A stretch of DNA of 64,000 nucleotides, taken from positions 1,331,501 through 1,395,500 of the forward strand of contig NZ_CP114200.1 in the NCBI RefSeq assembly GCF_029392895.1. The letters run 5' to 3'. The stretch's first letter is position 1. Each line of letters begins with the position of its first letter. The position numbers and the translations under genes are program-made. Below are positions 43,836 to 52,231 of the stretch, in pieces. Under the pieces are notes generated by a model. That model made no database searches and had not been told where the DNA came from. It saw only the letters and a program-made list of their open reading frames with translations. The stretch is from Streptomyces sp. 71268 (GTDB taxonomy: Bacteria; Actinomycetota; Actinomycetes; Streptomycetales; Streptomycetaceae).

Positions 43836-43914
43836 ACACCCGCACCCACACCCGCTCCCGCACCCGCTCCCGCACCCGCACCCGCACCCGCACCCGCACC
43901 CGCACCCGCACCCG
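43836..43914. repeat. CCCGCA hexanucleotide microsatellite
   Basis: CCCGCA units, first mixed with CCCGCT, then uninterrupted from about 43868 to 43914, lie between the convergent GNAT and HEAT-repeat genes. The pure part is about eight units and is likely prone to length change. Confidence 0.75.
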
Positions 43915-43940
43915 TGAACGAGCCTCCCGCCCGCCGCGGT

Positions 43941-44693
43941 TCAGGGCTTCGGCCTCGGGCGTTGGCCGGGCGGGCGGGCGGCGGGGCGGGGGTCCCGGCG
44001 TCCCGGGACGCCGCCTCGGAGGCCGTCGCCCCGCGCGCCGCGCGCCCCGTCGCGCCGCCCGTCGCCGCGAGGTGGCCCGCCGGCCGCCCCCGGCGCCTTG
44101 CCGGCCAGTTGGGCCAGGGCCGCCTCCGCCTCCGAACGTAACCGCTCGTGCTCGCGCGCCGCCGCCAGGATGGGCGCCGCGCGCCGGTCCCCCAGCGTGC
44201 CGAGCCCGACCACACAGGCGCGGGCGATCGGCCAGTAGTGGTCGCGCTCGGCCAGCAGCCGCCGCAACGTGGTGACCAGCGCGGGCACCGACTCGGGGGC
44301 GCGCAGTTCCACCAGGAGCCGGATGGGGTGCAGCGCGTAGGCCGTCCGCAGCGGGTTGGTGGCCAGCACCGCCGCCGCGCGGGCGGTACGCGGGTCGCCG
44401 AGTCGGGCCAGCGCGCGGGCCGCGGTCGCGCAGTGCGCCGGGTCGCGGTAGTTGAGGAGCATCACCAGTGGCTCGAAGGCCCGCCGGTCGCCCGCGCAGC
44501 CCAGCGCGAAGGCCGCGGTCTCCCGGGCGCACAGCGGCTGGCCGTTGGCCACCAGCACCCGGGCCAGTTCCTCGCGCGCGGCGGGCGTGTTCTGGCGTAC
44601 GAGAGCGAGGAGATGCTCGTACGCCGCGTGATCGGCCGCTGTCGTCAGTGCCGCCCGCGCTCGGGCCGCCAGTTCGCGGAGTTCTTCTTCCAT
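43941..44693 (-). CDS. HEAT-repeat protein
   Basis: The 250-residue protein has about four HEAT-like helical pairs (residues 30-200), seen as recurring segments such as RRAFEPLVMLLNYRDPAHCATAARALARLGD and ESVPALVTTLRRLL. The C-terminal 50 residues are Gly/Arg/Pro-rich. Such domains mediate protein binding or support lyase-like enzymes. ATG at 44693 follows GGGAGGCGGGAG closely. No partner is evident. Confidence 0.72.
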   Translation of the reverse strand: MEEELRELAARARAALTTAADHAAYEHLLALVRQNTPAAREELARVLVANGQPLCARETAAFALGCAGDRRAFEPLVMLLNYRDPAHCATAARALARLGDPRTARAAAVLATNPLRTAYALHPIRLLVELRAPESVPALVTTLRRLLAERDHYWPIARACVVGLGTLGDRRAAPILAAAREHERLRSEAEAALAQLAGKAPGAAGGPPRGDGRRDGARGARGDGLRGGVPGRRDPRPAARPPGQRPRPKP

Positions 44694-45368
44694 CTCCCGC
44701 CTCCCCTTGCCCTTGCTCTTGACCTTGTCCGTGCCCACCGCGGCCACCTCGCCCCGGTCGGCATCGTTTTCCGTATCCGCATTCCGCGCCTCGCCCGCAC
44801 GTACCCGCCACCCGCTTTATGCCCGCTCGCGCACCCGCCGGACGCGTGCGCCACCCGGGACGCCCCGCACCCCCGCACCGCCCGCGCCCTCACACCGCCC
44901 ACGCCGTCCCGCCTCCGCCTCCGTCATGTCCCGGCCGCGCCGGCGCCGGACCACAGCGCCCGCCGGCCCGCCGACGCCGGCCACGGCCACCGCGCCACCG
45001 CCACGGGGCGCCGCGCGTCTCCGCCACCCCGACCCACCCCCGCGTCACGCGTCCGTGACCGTCTCCTAGCCCACTGTGACGTGCGCCACCCGGATCTGGC
45101 GAGAATGAGTCCTGGTGTTCTTGGTTACTGGCGAGTTAAGCTCCCCGGCACGAGCAGTACCCCTGCTCTGGCGGCCTGGTGACGCAGCCGCCGAAGAGTG
45201 AAGTCGGTTCGGCGCTTTGGGTGTTCGGCGCGGCCCCGGGACAGGGCCTTCGCCGCGCACCCCCCGGGTGAGTCCCTACGGGCAGAGTTGCCCACCAGGG
45301 GCCGCCCAACTCCTCAGTCGTCACTTCTCCCCGCGACACAAGGCGGGGAACACCCCCTGGAGTCTGTG
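44694..45368. other. Spacer upstream of the 3-hydroxyacyl-CoA dehydrogenase
   Basis: No gene seen in 675 bases. The motif TTACTGGCGAGTTAA at 45125-45139 is a near inverted repeat (TTACT and AGTTAA arms) similar to operators before actinobacterial fatty-acid genes; it lies 230 bases upstream of the dehydrogenase start. The binder is unknown. Confidence 0.35.
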
Positions 45369-47180
45369 ATGGACCATTTGTCCACTCCTGATCCCATGCC
45401 GTTGCGCACCGTCGCCGTCGTCGGCCTGGGCACCATGGGCACCGGCATCGCCGAGGTGTTGGCCCGCGCGGGCCACGAGGTCATCGGCATCGACGTCGCG
45501 GACACCGCGGCGCGGCAGGCCGTGGCCGCCCTCGCGGCGTCCACCGAGCGGGCCGTGCGGCGCGGGCGGATCACCGAACAAGAGCGGCGGGAGGTGCTCG
45601 CCAGGTTCCGGGTCTTCGCCGATCTGTCCGCCGCGGCCGACGCGGACCTGGTGATCGAGGTCGTGCCCGAGGACTACGCCACCAAGCACGAGGTGTTCAC
45701 CGCGCTGGACGCCGTCGTGCGCCCCGACACGGTCCTGGCCACCGGCACCAACGCGCTGTCGGTGACCCGGCTCGCGGCCGACTCGGCCCACCCCGAACGC
45801 GTCCTCGGCCTGCACTTCTTCAACCCCGCACCGGCCATGAAGCTGGTCGAGGTGGTCTCGTCGGTGCTCACCTCGCCGGTGGCCGTCGCCTCGGTCACCG
45901 CGCTGGCCCGCGAACTCGGCAAGGAGCCCGTCTCGGTCGGCGACCGGCCCGGATTCGTCGCCGACGGGCTGCTGTTCGGCTACCTCAACCAGGCCGCGGC
46001 GATGTACGAGTCGAAGTACGCGACCCGCGAGGACATCGACGCGGCGATGCGGCTGGGCTGCGGGCTGCCGATGGGCCCGCTGGCGCTGCTCGACCTGATC
46101 GGCGTGGACACCGCGCGCACCGTGCTCGAAGCGATGTACGCGGCCTCGCGCGACCGCCTGCACGCGCCCGCGCCCATCCTGGGCCAGCTCAGCGAGGCCG
46201 GACTGACCGGGCGCAAGGCGGGCCGCGGCTTCTACACGTACCAGGAGCCGGGCAGCGACGTGGTGGTGGCGGACGCGCAGACACCCCGGCCCCCGGAAGC
46301 CGCCGCCGAGCCGGGCGCCGGGCGTCCGGTCAACGCGGTGGGCGTGGCCGGTTCGGGCACCATGGCCAGCGGCATCGCCGAGGTGTTCGCCGCCTCCGGG
46401 TTCCAGGTGGTGCTCGCCGCCCGGAGCCTGGCCAAGGCCGAGCGGGCGGTGGCGCGGATATCCGGGTCGCTGGCCCGGTCGGTGTCCAAGGGGCGGCTGA
46501 GCGAGGAGGCGCGGGAGGCGGCGTTGGCCCGCATCACCGTGGCCGACTCGCTGGACGCGTTCGCCGACGTGGACCTGGCCGTGGAGGCGGTGGCCGAGGA
46601 CCTGGCGGTCAAGCGGCGGCTCTTCCAGACGCTGGACGAGGTCTGCAAGCCGGGCGCGGTGCTGGCCACCACGACCTCCTCGTTGCCGGTCATCTCCTGC
46701 GCCCGCGCAACATCCCGGCCGGGCGACGTGATCGGGATGCACTTCTTCAACCCGGCGCCGGCCATGAAGTTGGTGGAGGTGGTGCGCACCGTGCTGACCT
46801 CCGACGCGACGCACGCCAGCGTCCGCGCGGTGTGCGCCGCGATCCGCAAGCACCCGGTGGACTGCGGGGACCGGGCCGGCTTCATCGTGAACGCGCTGCT
46901 GTTCCCGTACCTGAACAACGCCGTGAAGATGGTGCAGGAGCACTACGCGACGCCGGACGACATCGACGCCGCGATGAAGTGGGGCGGCGGCTATCCGATG
47001 GGCCCCTTCGAACTCCTCGACGTCGTCGGCCTCGACGTGTCGCTGGCCATCGAGAAGGTGCTGCACCGCGAGTTCCGCGACCCCGGCCTCGCGCCCGCCC
47101 CGCTGCTCGAACACCTGGTGGCGGCGGGCTGCCTCGGCCGGAAGACGGGCCGCGGCTTCCGCGAGCATGCGAGGGCCTGA
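45369..47180 (+). CDS. Tandem 3-hydroxyacyl-CoA dehydrogenase
   Basis: The 603-residue protein has two full 3-hydroxyacyl-CoA dehydrogenase units (about 9-295 and 325-600). Each has an NAD-binding GxGxMxxGIAEV motif (GLGTMGTGIAEV and GSGTMASGIAEV), the LGLHFFNPAPAMKLVEVV and IGMHFFNPAPAMKLVEVV signature, and a C-terminal GPLALLDLIG or GPFELLDVVG segment. It likely oxidises or reduces 3-hydroxybutyryl-CoA, feeding the ethylmalonyl-CoA block that follows. Both halves keep the catalytic His/Glu region by eye, so each may be active. ATG at 45369 opens the conserved part; no strong ribosome site. Confidence 0.9.
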   Translation: MDHLSTPDPMPLRTVAVVGLGTMGTGIAEVLARAGHEVIGIDVADTAARQAVAALAASTERAVRRGRITEQERREVLARFRVFADLSAAADADLVIEVVPEDYATKHEVFTALDAVVRPDTVLATGTNALSVTRLAADSAHPERVLGLHFFNPAPAMKLVEVVSSVLTSPVAVASVTALARELGKEPVSVGDRPGFVADGLLFGYLNQAAAMYESKYATREDIDAAMRLGCGLPMGPLALLDLIGVDTARTVLEAMYAASRDRLHAPAPILGQLSEAGLTGRKAGRGFYTYQEPGSDVVVADAQTPRPPEAAAEPGAGRPVNAVGVAGSGTMASGIAEVFAASGFQVVLAARSLAKAERAVARISGSLARSVSKGRLSEEAREAALARITVADSLDAFADVDLAVEAVAEDLAVKRRLFQTLDEVCKPGAVLATTTSSLPVISCARATSRPGDVIGMHFFNPAPAMKLVEVVRTVLTSDATHASVRAVCAAIRKHPVDCGDRAGFIVNALLFPYLNNAVKMVQEHYATPDDIDAAMKWGGGYPMGPFELLDVVGLDVSLAIEKVLHREFRDPGLAPAPLLEHLVAAGCLGRKTGRGFREHARA

Positions 47181-47445
47181 ACCAGGGGGCGCCGAGCGAG
47201 CCGAGGTCAGGGGGAACACGGGAGACACGGGGGACGCAGGAGGCACGGGAGGCACGGGGGACGCCGCCCCGCCCGCCGGGTCGGGGCGGCACCCGCCGCC
47301 ACGGTCGGAGCGGGAGCGGCCTCCCCCACCGGGGCCGGAACGGGGGTGGGGCGGGCTGCTGGAACCGACCGGCGACCCGCCCCACGGCGGTCCCAGAGCC
47401 TGGGGCGCAGTCCTGCCCCCGGAAAAAATGCAGTACGTTCCCCCC

Positions 47446-48264
47446 ATGGCCCAGCCCGTAAAGTCCGCCCGTCACCAGCAATCCACCGCAGGCAAGACGT
47501 CCGACGGTGCCGAGAGCGCCAGCAGCCGGCGCGCCGCCGCCCAGCGACTCACCATGCGTCGCAAGCTCGCGGCCGCCGCCATGGACCTCTTCGCGGCCAA
47601 GGGCTACGAGGCGACGACGGTCGACGAGATCGCCGCCCGGGCGGGCGTCGCCCGCAGGACCTTCTTCCGGCACTTCCGCTCCAAGGAAGAGGCCATCTTC
47701 CCGGACCACGACGACACCCTGGTGCGCGCCGAGGCCGTGTTGGAGGCCGCCCCCGCGCACGAGCACCCGCTCGACACGGTCTGCCGGGGCATCAAGGAGG
47801 TCATGCGGATGTACGCGGCCGACCCCGAGGTGTCCGTGGCCCGTTACCGGCTGACCCGCGAGGTGCCGACGCTGCGGGAGGCGGAGATCGCCTCGGTCGC
47901 CCGCTACGAGCGGCTGTTCACCCGTTATCTGCTCGGCCACTTCGACGAGACGGCGCACCGCGACGGCAACGACGATCCGCTGCTGGCCGAGGTGGCCGCC
48001 TCCGCCGTGGTCACCGCCCACAACCACGTGCTCAGGCGCTGGCTGCGCGCCGAGGGCAAGGGCGACGTGGAGGCGCAGCTCGACCACGCGTTCGCGATCG
48101 TGCGCAAGACGTTCGGCACCGGCTTCGGCGCCTACCGGCCCAGCACCGAGCGGCCCACCGCGCTGGCCTCGACGGACGGTCAGGTGCTGGTGGCCGTGAC
48201 GCGTACGGACGCGCCGCTGGCCGATGTGCTGCACGCCATCGAGAAGGCCATCCAGCAGGACTGA
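47446..48264 (+). CDS. TetR regulator of the ethylmalonyl-CoA block
   Basis: The 272-residue protein has an AcrR-type helix-turn-helix (about residues 45-90: GYEATTVDEIAARAGVARRTFFRHFRSKEEAI in outline) and a larger helical ligand domain ending with an extra tail, VLVAVTRTDAPL. It sits between the dehydrogenase and ccr on the same strand, the position such a regulator occupies in Streptomyces. ATG at 47446 is chosen from conservation; a run GGAAAAAATG at 47421 offers another start 18 bases upstream, and the lack of a ribosome site suggests a leaderless message. A TGGCAC inverted repeat in the ccr promoter is a possible target. Confidence 0.85.
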   Translation: MAQPVKSARHQQSTAGKTSDGAESASSRRAAAQRLTMRRKLAAAAMDLFAAKGYEATTVDEIAARAGVARRTFFRHFRSKEEAIFPDHDDTLVRAEAVLEAAPAHEHPLDTVCRGIKEVMRMYAADPEVSVARYRLTREVPTLREAEIASVARYERLFTRYLLGHFDETAHRDGNDDPLLAEVAASAVVTAHNHVLRRWLRAEGKGDVEAQLDHAFAIVRKTFGTGFGAYRPSTERPTALASTDGQVLVAVTRTDAPLADVLHAIEKAIQQD

Positions 48265-48364
48265 ACACACCCGCACACCACGGGTCTTCTCGCGAACCCT
48301 CTCGCGGCCCCTCTTGCGGACCCCGCCAGGAACACGCGCCGAACACGCCCGCTGGCACAGCGCG

Positions 48365-48390
48365 ACGGCCGCCCCACCCGGGGCGGCCGT
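48365..48390 (+). terminator. Terminator hairpin behind the TetR gene
   Basis: ACGGCCGCCCC (48365-48375) and GGGGCGGCCGT (48380-48390) form a perfect 11-bp stem with loop ACCC, 100 bases past the TetR stop, followed by a short TGTTG. It separates the dehydrogenase/TetR unit from the ccr promoter. Confidence 0.7.
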
Positions 48391-48448
48391 TGTTGCTCAT
48401 GCGTGCACCGTGGATGACAAGTGAGAGAAATTGTTGGCACCCAGTGTC

Positions 48449-48477
48449 TTGTCGAGTGGCACGCGGTGCCATACGTT
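48449..48477 (+). promoter_or_regulatory. ccr promoter with internal inverted repeat
   Basis: TTGTCG (48449-48454) and TACGTT (48472-48477) are exactly 17 bases apart. The spacer holds a perfect inverted repeat TGGCAC-GCG-GTGCCA (48457-48471). This places a repressor site between -35 and -10. Transcription would start near 48484, leaving a leader of about 245 bases before ccr. Confidence 0.62.
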
Positions 48478-48730
48478 GTGAGTGTCCGGGCGGCCGGCGC
48501 GTAGACATTCGTCGCGCGTCGGCTGTCCCCGCACCTTCGTCGCGCGCCCGGACGCCTGCGTCACAGGCACTCTCGCGCCGCATCGCCGCGCGGCCCCCGC
48601 CACAAGCGGGGCCGGAGCGAAGCGACGCCCGCACCGCCACGCGTCAGCACCGCCGAACCGACGGCACGCATCCCCACCGAACCCCAGCGTTCCCTCAAGC
48701 GTCCCCAAACGCTTCGCCGGAGGCCCCACG

Positions 48731-50068
48731 ATGAACGAAATCCTGGACGCGATCCTCGCTCCGGACAGCACGTCCGCGGACTTCGCGGCCCTGCCGCTGC
48801 CCCCCTCGTACCGCGCGGTGACCGTGCACAAGGACGAGGCCGAGATGTTCGACGGCCTCACCACCCGGGAGAAGGACCCGCGCAAGTCCCTGCACGTGGA
48901 CGAGGTGCCGGTGCCCGAACTCGGCCCGGGTGAGGCGCTGGTCGCGGTCATGGCCAGCTCGGTGAACTACAACTCCGTCTGGACCTCGATCTTCGAGCCC
49001 GTCTCGACCTTCCACTTCCTGGAGCGCTACGGCAAGCTCTCGCCGCTGGCCAAGCGGCACGACCTGCCGTACCACGTCATCGGCTCCGACCTGGCGGGCG
49101 TCGTGCTGCGCACCGGCCCCGGCGTCAACGCCTGGCGGCCGGGTGACGAGGTGGTCGCGCACTGCCTGTCGGTCGAGTTGGAGTCGGCCGACGGTCACGA
49201 CGACACGATGCTCGACCCCGAGCAGCGGATCTGGGGCTTCGAGACCAACTTCGGCGGCCTGGCCGAGATCGCCCTGGTCAAGTCCAACCAGCTCATGCCG
49301 AAGCCGGGCCACCTCAGTTGGGAGGAGGCCGCGTCCCCCGGCCTGGTGAACTCCACCGCCTACCGGCAGTTGGTCTCCCGCAACGGGGCCGGCATGAAGC
49401 AGGGCGACAACGTGCTGATCTGGGGCGCCAGCGGCGGCCTCGGCTCGTACGCCACGCAGTTCGCGCTCGCCGGCGGCGCCACCCCGATCTGTGTGGTCTC
49501 CAGCGACCAGAAGGCCGACATCTGCCGCGCGATGGGCGCCGAGGCGATCATCGACCGGAACGCGGAGGGCTACCGGTTCTGGAAGGACGAGAACGCCCAG
49601 GACCCGCGCGAGTGGAAGCGGTTCGGCAAGCGCATCCGCGAGCTGACCGGCGGCGAGGACGTGGACATCGTCTTCGAGCACCCGGGGCGCGAGACGTTCG
49701 GCGCCTCCGTCTACGTCACCCGCAAGGGCGGCACCATCGTCACCTGCGCCTCGACGTCCGGCTACACGCACGAGTACGACAACCGCTACCTGTGGATGTC
49801 GCTGAAGAAGATCGTCGGCTCGCACTTCGCCAACTACCGCGAGGCGTGGGAGGCCAACCGGCTGATCGCCAAGGGCAAGATCCACCCCACGCTGTCCAAG
49901 ACCTACCGCCTGGACGAGACCGGCCAGGCCGCCTACGACGTGCATCGCAACCTCCACCAGGGCAAGGTCGGCGTCCTCGCCCTCGCCCCCGAGGAGGGCC
50001 TCGGCGTCCGCGACGAGGAACTGCGCGCCCAGCACATCGACGCGATCAACCGGTTCCGTGACGCGTGA
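48731..50068 (+). CDS. ccr: Crotonyl-CoA carboxylase/reductase
   Basis: The 445-residue enzyme carboxylates crotonyl-CoA to (2S)-ethylmalonyl-CoA with CO2 and NADPH, the key step of the ethylmalonyl-CoA pathway and of polyketide extender supply. It is a zinc-free medium-chain dehydrogenase relative with the GASGGLGSYA nucleotide-binding motif. The four CO2-pocket residues known from the Kitasatospora enzyme are at the same numbers here: Asn81, Phe170, Glu171 and His365. ATG at 48731 follows GGAGG at nine bases. The first copy of a three-fold repeat overlaps its 3' end. meaA follows on the same strand. Confidence 0.97.
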   Translation: MNEILDAILAPDSTSADFAALPLPPSYRAVTVHKDEAEMFDGLTTREKDPRKSLHVDEVPVPELGPGEALVAVMASSVNYNSVWTSIFEPVSTFHFLERYGKLSPLAKRHDLPYHVIGSDLAGVVLRTGPGVNAWRPGDEVVAHCLSVELESADGHDDTMLDPEQRIWGFETNFGGLAEIALVKSNQLMPKPGHLSWEEAASPGLVNSTAYRQLVSRNGAGMKQGDNVLIWGASGGLGSYATQFALAGGATPICVVSSDQKADICRAMGAEAIIDRNAEGYRFWKDENAQDPREWKRFGKRIRELTGGEDVDIVFEHPGRETFGASVYVTRKGGTIVTCASTSGYTHEYDNRYLWMSLKKIVGSHFANYREAWEANRLIAKGKIHPTLSKTYRLDETGQAAYDVHRNLHQGKVGVLALAPEEGLGVRDEELRAQHIDAINRFRDA

Positions 50069-50160
50069 GCGGAGCGGACGGACGGGCACAGTCGTGACGC
50101 GTAGCGGAGCGGACGGACAGGCACAGCCGCGACGCGTGAGCGCGCGGCGCGGACGGACAC
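50058..50160. repeat. Three imperfect ~36-bp tandem repeats across the ccr stop
   Basis: Units beginning GTGACGCGTGAGCGGAGCGG (50058-50093), a copy one base shorter (50094-50128) and a third degenerate copy (50129-50160) run from the last ccr codons through the ccr-meaA spacer. The first unit includes the stop codon. Confidence 0.75.
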
Positions 50161-50176
50161 CGAGGTACTCACGCAT

Positions 50177-52231
50177 ATGACTGAGCGTCACAAGGACCGT
50201 CCGTGGTTGATGCGGACGTACGCCGGACACTCCACCGCCGAGGCGTCCAACGCCCTCTACCGGCGCAATCTCGCCAAGGGCCAGACCGGCCTCTCGGTCG
50301 CGTTCGACCTGCCGACGCAGACCGGCTACGACCCCGACCACGTCCTGGCCCGCGGCGAGGTCGGCCGGGTCGGGGTGCCCGTCTCCCACCTGGGGGACAT
50401 GCGGCGGCTGTTCCAGGACATCCCGCTGGAGCAGATGAACACCTCCATGACCATCAACGCCACCGCGATGTGGCTGCTGGCCATGTACCAGGTGGTGGCC
50501 GAGGAGCAGGGGCTCGGCCCGGAGGCGGTCGGCGGGCTCTCCGGCACCACGCAGAACGACATCGTCAAGGAGTACCTCTCCCGCGGCACGCACGTCTTCC
50601 CGCCGGGCCCGAGCCTGCGTCTGACCACCGACCTGATCACCTACTCGGTGAACCACATCCCCAAGTGGAACCCGATCAACATCTGCAGCTACCACCTCCA
50701 GGAGGCCGGCGCCACGCCGGTGCAGGAGATCGCGTACGCCATGAGTACGGCCGTCGCCGTGCTCGACGCCGTACGCGACTCCGGGCAGGTGCCGGCGGAG
50801 CGGTTCGGAGACGTGGTGGCGCGCATCTCGTTCTTCGTGAACGCGGGCGTGCGCTTCGTCGAGGAGATGTGCAAGATGCGCGCCTTCGGCCGCATCTGGG
50901 ACCAGATCACGCGCGAGCGGTACGGCGTGGGCAACCCCAAGCAGCGCCGCTTCCGGTACGGCGTGCAGGTCAACTCGCTGGGCCTGACCGAGGCGCAGCC
51001 GGAGAACAACGTCCAGCGGATCGTCCTGGAGATGCTGGCCGTCACCCTCTCCAAGGACGCCCGCGCCCGCGCCGTACAGCTCCCGGCCTGGAACGAGGCG
51101 CTCGGCCTGCCCAGGCCGTGGGACCAGCAGTGGTCGCTGCGCGTCCAGCAGGTGCTCGCGCACGAGAGCGACCTGCTGGAGTACCCGGACATCTTCGAGG
51201 GGTCGCACGTCGTCGAGGCCAAGGTGGCGGAGCTGACCGCCGCCGCGCTGGCCGAGATCGACCGCATCCAGGAGATGGGCGGCGCGATGGCCGCCGTCGA
51301 GTCGGGCTACCTCAAGTCGCAGCTCGTGGCCTCGCACGCGGAGCGGCGGGCCCGGATCGAGGCGGGCGAGGAGCTGATCGTCGGCGTCAACTGCTACCAG
51401 GGCACCGAGCCGAACCCGCTCACCGCCGACCTGGACACCGCGATCATGACGGTGGACCCGGCCAACGAGGCCAGGGTGGTGGCCGCGCTGCACCGCTGGC
51501 GCGACGAGCGCGACGAGCCGCGCGCCCAGGAGGCGCTGTCCGCGCTCAAGGCGGCGGCGGCCGGCACCGCCAACCTGATGCCGGCGACGCTGGAGTGCGT
51601 CCGGGCGGGGGTGACCACCGGCGAGTGGGCGTGGGCGCTGCGGGACGTGTTCGGCGAGTACCGCGCCCCGACCGGGGTCAGCGGCGCCCCGCTGGCGGTG
51701 GCGGCCGAACCGGGCAGCGCGCTGGGCGCCGTACGGGACAAGGTCGCCAAGACGGCGGCCGACCTCGGCGTGGGCAAGCTGCGGCTGCTGGTCGGCAAGC
51801 CCGGACTGGACGGGCACAGCAACGGCGCGGAGCAGATCGCGGTGCGGGCCAGGGACGCCGGGTTCGAGGTGATCTACCAGGGCATCCGGCTCACGCCCGA
51901 GCAGATCGTGGCGGCGGCCGTCGCCGAGGACGTGCACTGCGTCGGCCTGTCGATCCTCTCCGGCTCGCACGCCGAACTGGTCCCGGACGTGCTCACCAGG
52001 CTGCGCGAGGCCGGCGTCGCGAACGCCGCCGGGGCCGACGGCCCGGCCGAGGCCCCCGTTCCGGTGATCGTCGGCGGGATCATCCCGTCCGCGGACGCCA
52101 CCGCGCTGCGCGCCGCCGGCGTCGCGGCCGTCTTCACCCCGAAGGACTTCGGAATCACCGAGATCATCGGCCGTATCGTCGATGAGATCCGTACAGCGAA
52201 CCAGCTCGACCCCCTGGAGGCCACCGCATGA
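50177..52231 (+). CDS. meaA: Ethylmalonyl-CoA mutase (MeaA)
   Basis: The 684-residue B12-dependent mutase converts (2R)-ethylmalonyl-CoA to (2S)-methylsuccinyl-CoA. The N-terminal TIM barrel (about 1-480) carries DLPTQTGYDPDHVLARGEVGRVG, MNTSMTINATAMWLLA and SGTTQNDIVKEYLSRG. The C-terminal cobalamin domain (about 530-660) has DGHSNG near 545-550 (the cobalt-binding His), SILSGSHAELVP and GGIIPSADA. Both domains in one chain is normal for MeaA. It overlaps the next gene by four bases (ATGA), so translation is coupled. Confidence 0.95.
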   Translation: MTERHKDRPWLMRTYAGHSTAEASNALYRRNLAKGQTGLSVAFDLPTQTGYDPDHVLARGEVGRVGVPVSHLGDMRRLFQDIPLEQMNTSMTINATAMWLLAMYQVVAEEQGLGPEAVGGLSGTTQNDIVKEYLSRGTHVFPPGPSLRLTTDLITYSVNHIPKWNPINICSYHLQEAGATPVQEIAYAMSTAVAVLDAVRDSGQVPAERFGDVVARISFFVNAGVRFVEEMCKMRAFGRIWDQITRERYGVGNPKQRRFRYGVQVNSLGLTEAQPENNVQRIVLEMLAVTLSKDARARAVQLPAWNEALGLPRPWDQQWSLRVQQVLAHESDLLEYPDIFEGSHVVEAKVAELTAAALAEIDRIQEMGGAMAAVESGYLKSQLVASHAERRARIEAGEELIVGVNCYQGTEPNPLTADLDTAIMTVDPANEARVVAALHRWRDERDEPRAQEALSALKAAAAGTANLMPATLECVRAGVTTGEWAWALRDVFGEYRAPTGVSGAPLAVAAEPGSALGAVRDKVAKTAADLGVGKLRLLVGKPGLDGHSNGAEQIAVRARDAGFEVIYQGIRLTPEQIVAAAVAEDVHCVGLSILSGSHAELVPDVLTRLREAGVANAAGADGPAEAPVPVIVGGIIPSADATALRAAGVAAVFTPKDFGITEIIGRIVDEIRTANQLDPLEATA

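Noticed and set aside
44645..44902. 85-codon minus ORF upstream of the HEAT-repeat gene
   Set aside because: No ribosome site, Arg/Gly-rich and overlapping the real start; not supported.
45321..47447. A 708-codon minus-strand frame opposite the dehydrogenase
   Set aside because: Shadow of the tandem 3-hydroxyacyl-CoA dehydrogenase; no conserved motif.
48484..48730. Cobalamin or other riboswitch in the ccr leader
   Set aside because: The leader is long but I find no B12-box or other known aptamer core.
48695..51970. A 1091-codon minus-strand frame opposite ccr and meaA
   Set aside because: ccr and meaA are unmistakable; the antisense frame has only Val/Arg/Leu-rich composition from codon bias.
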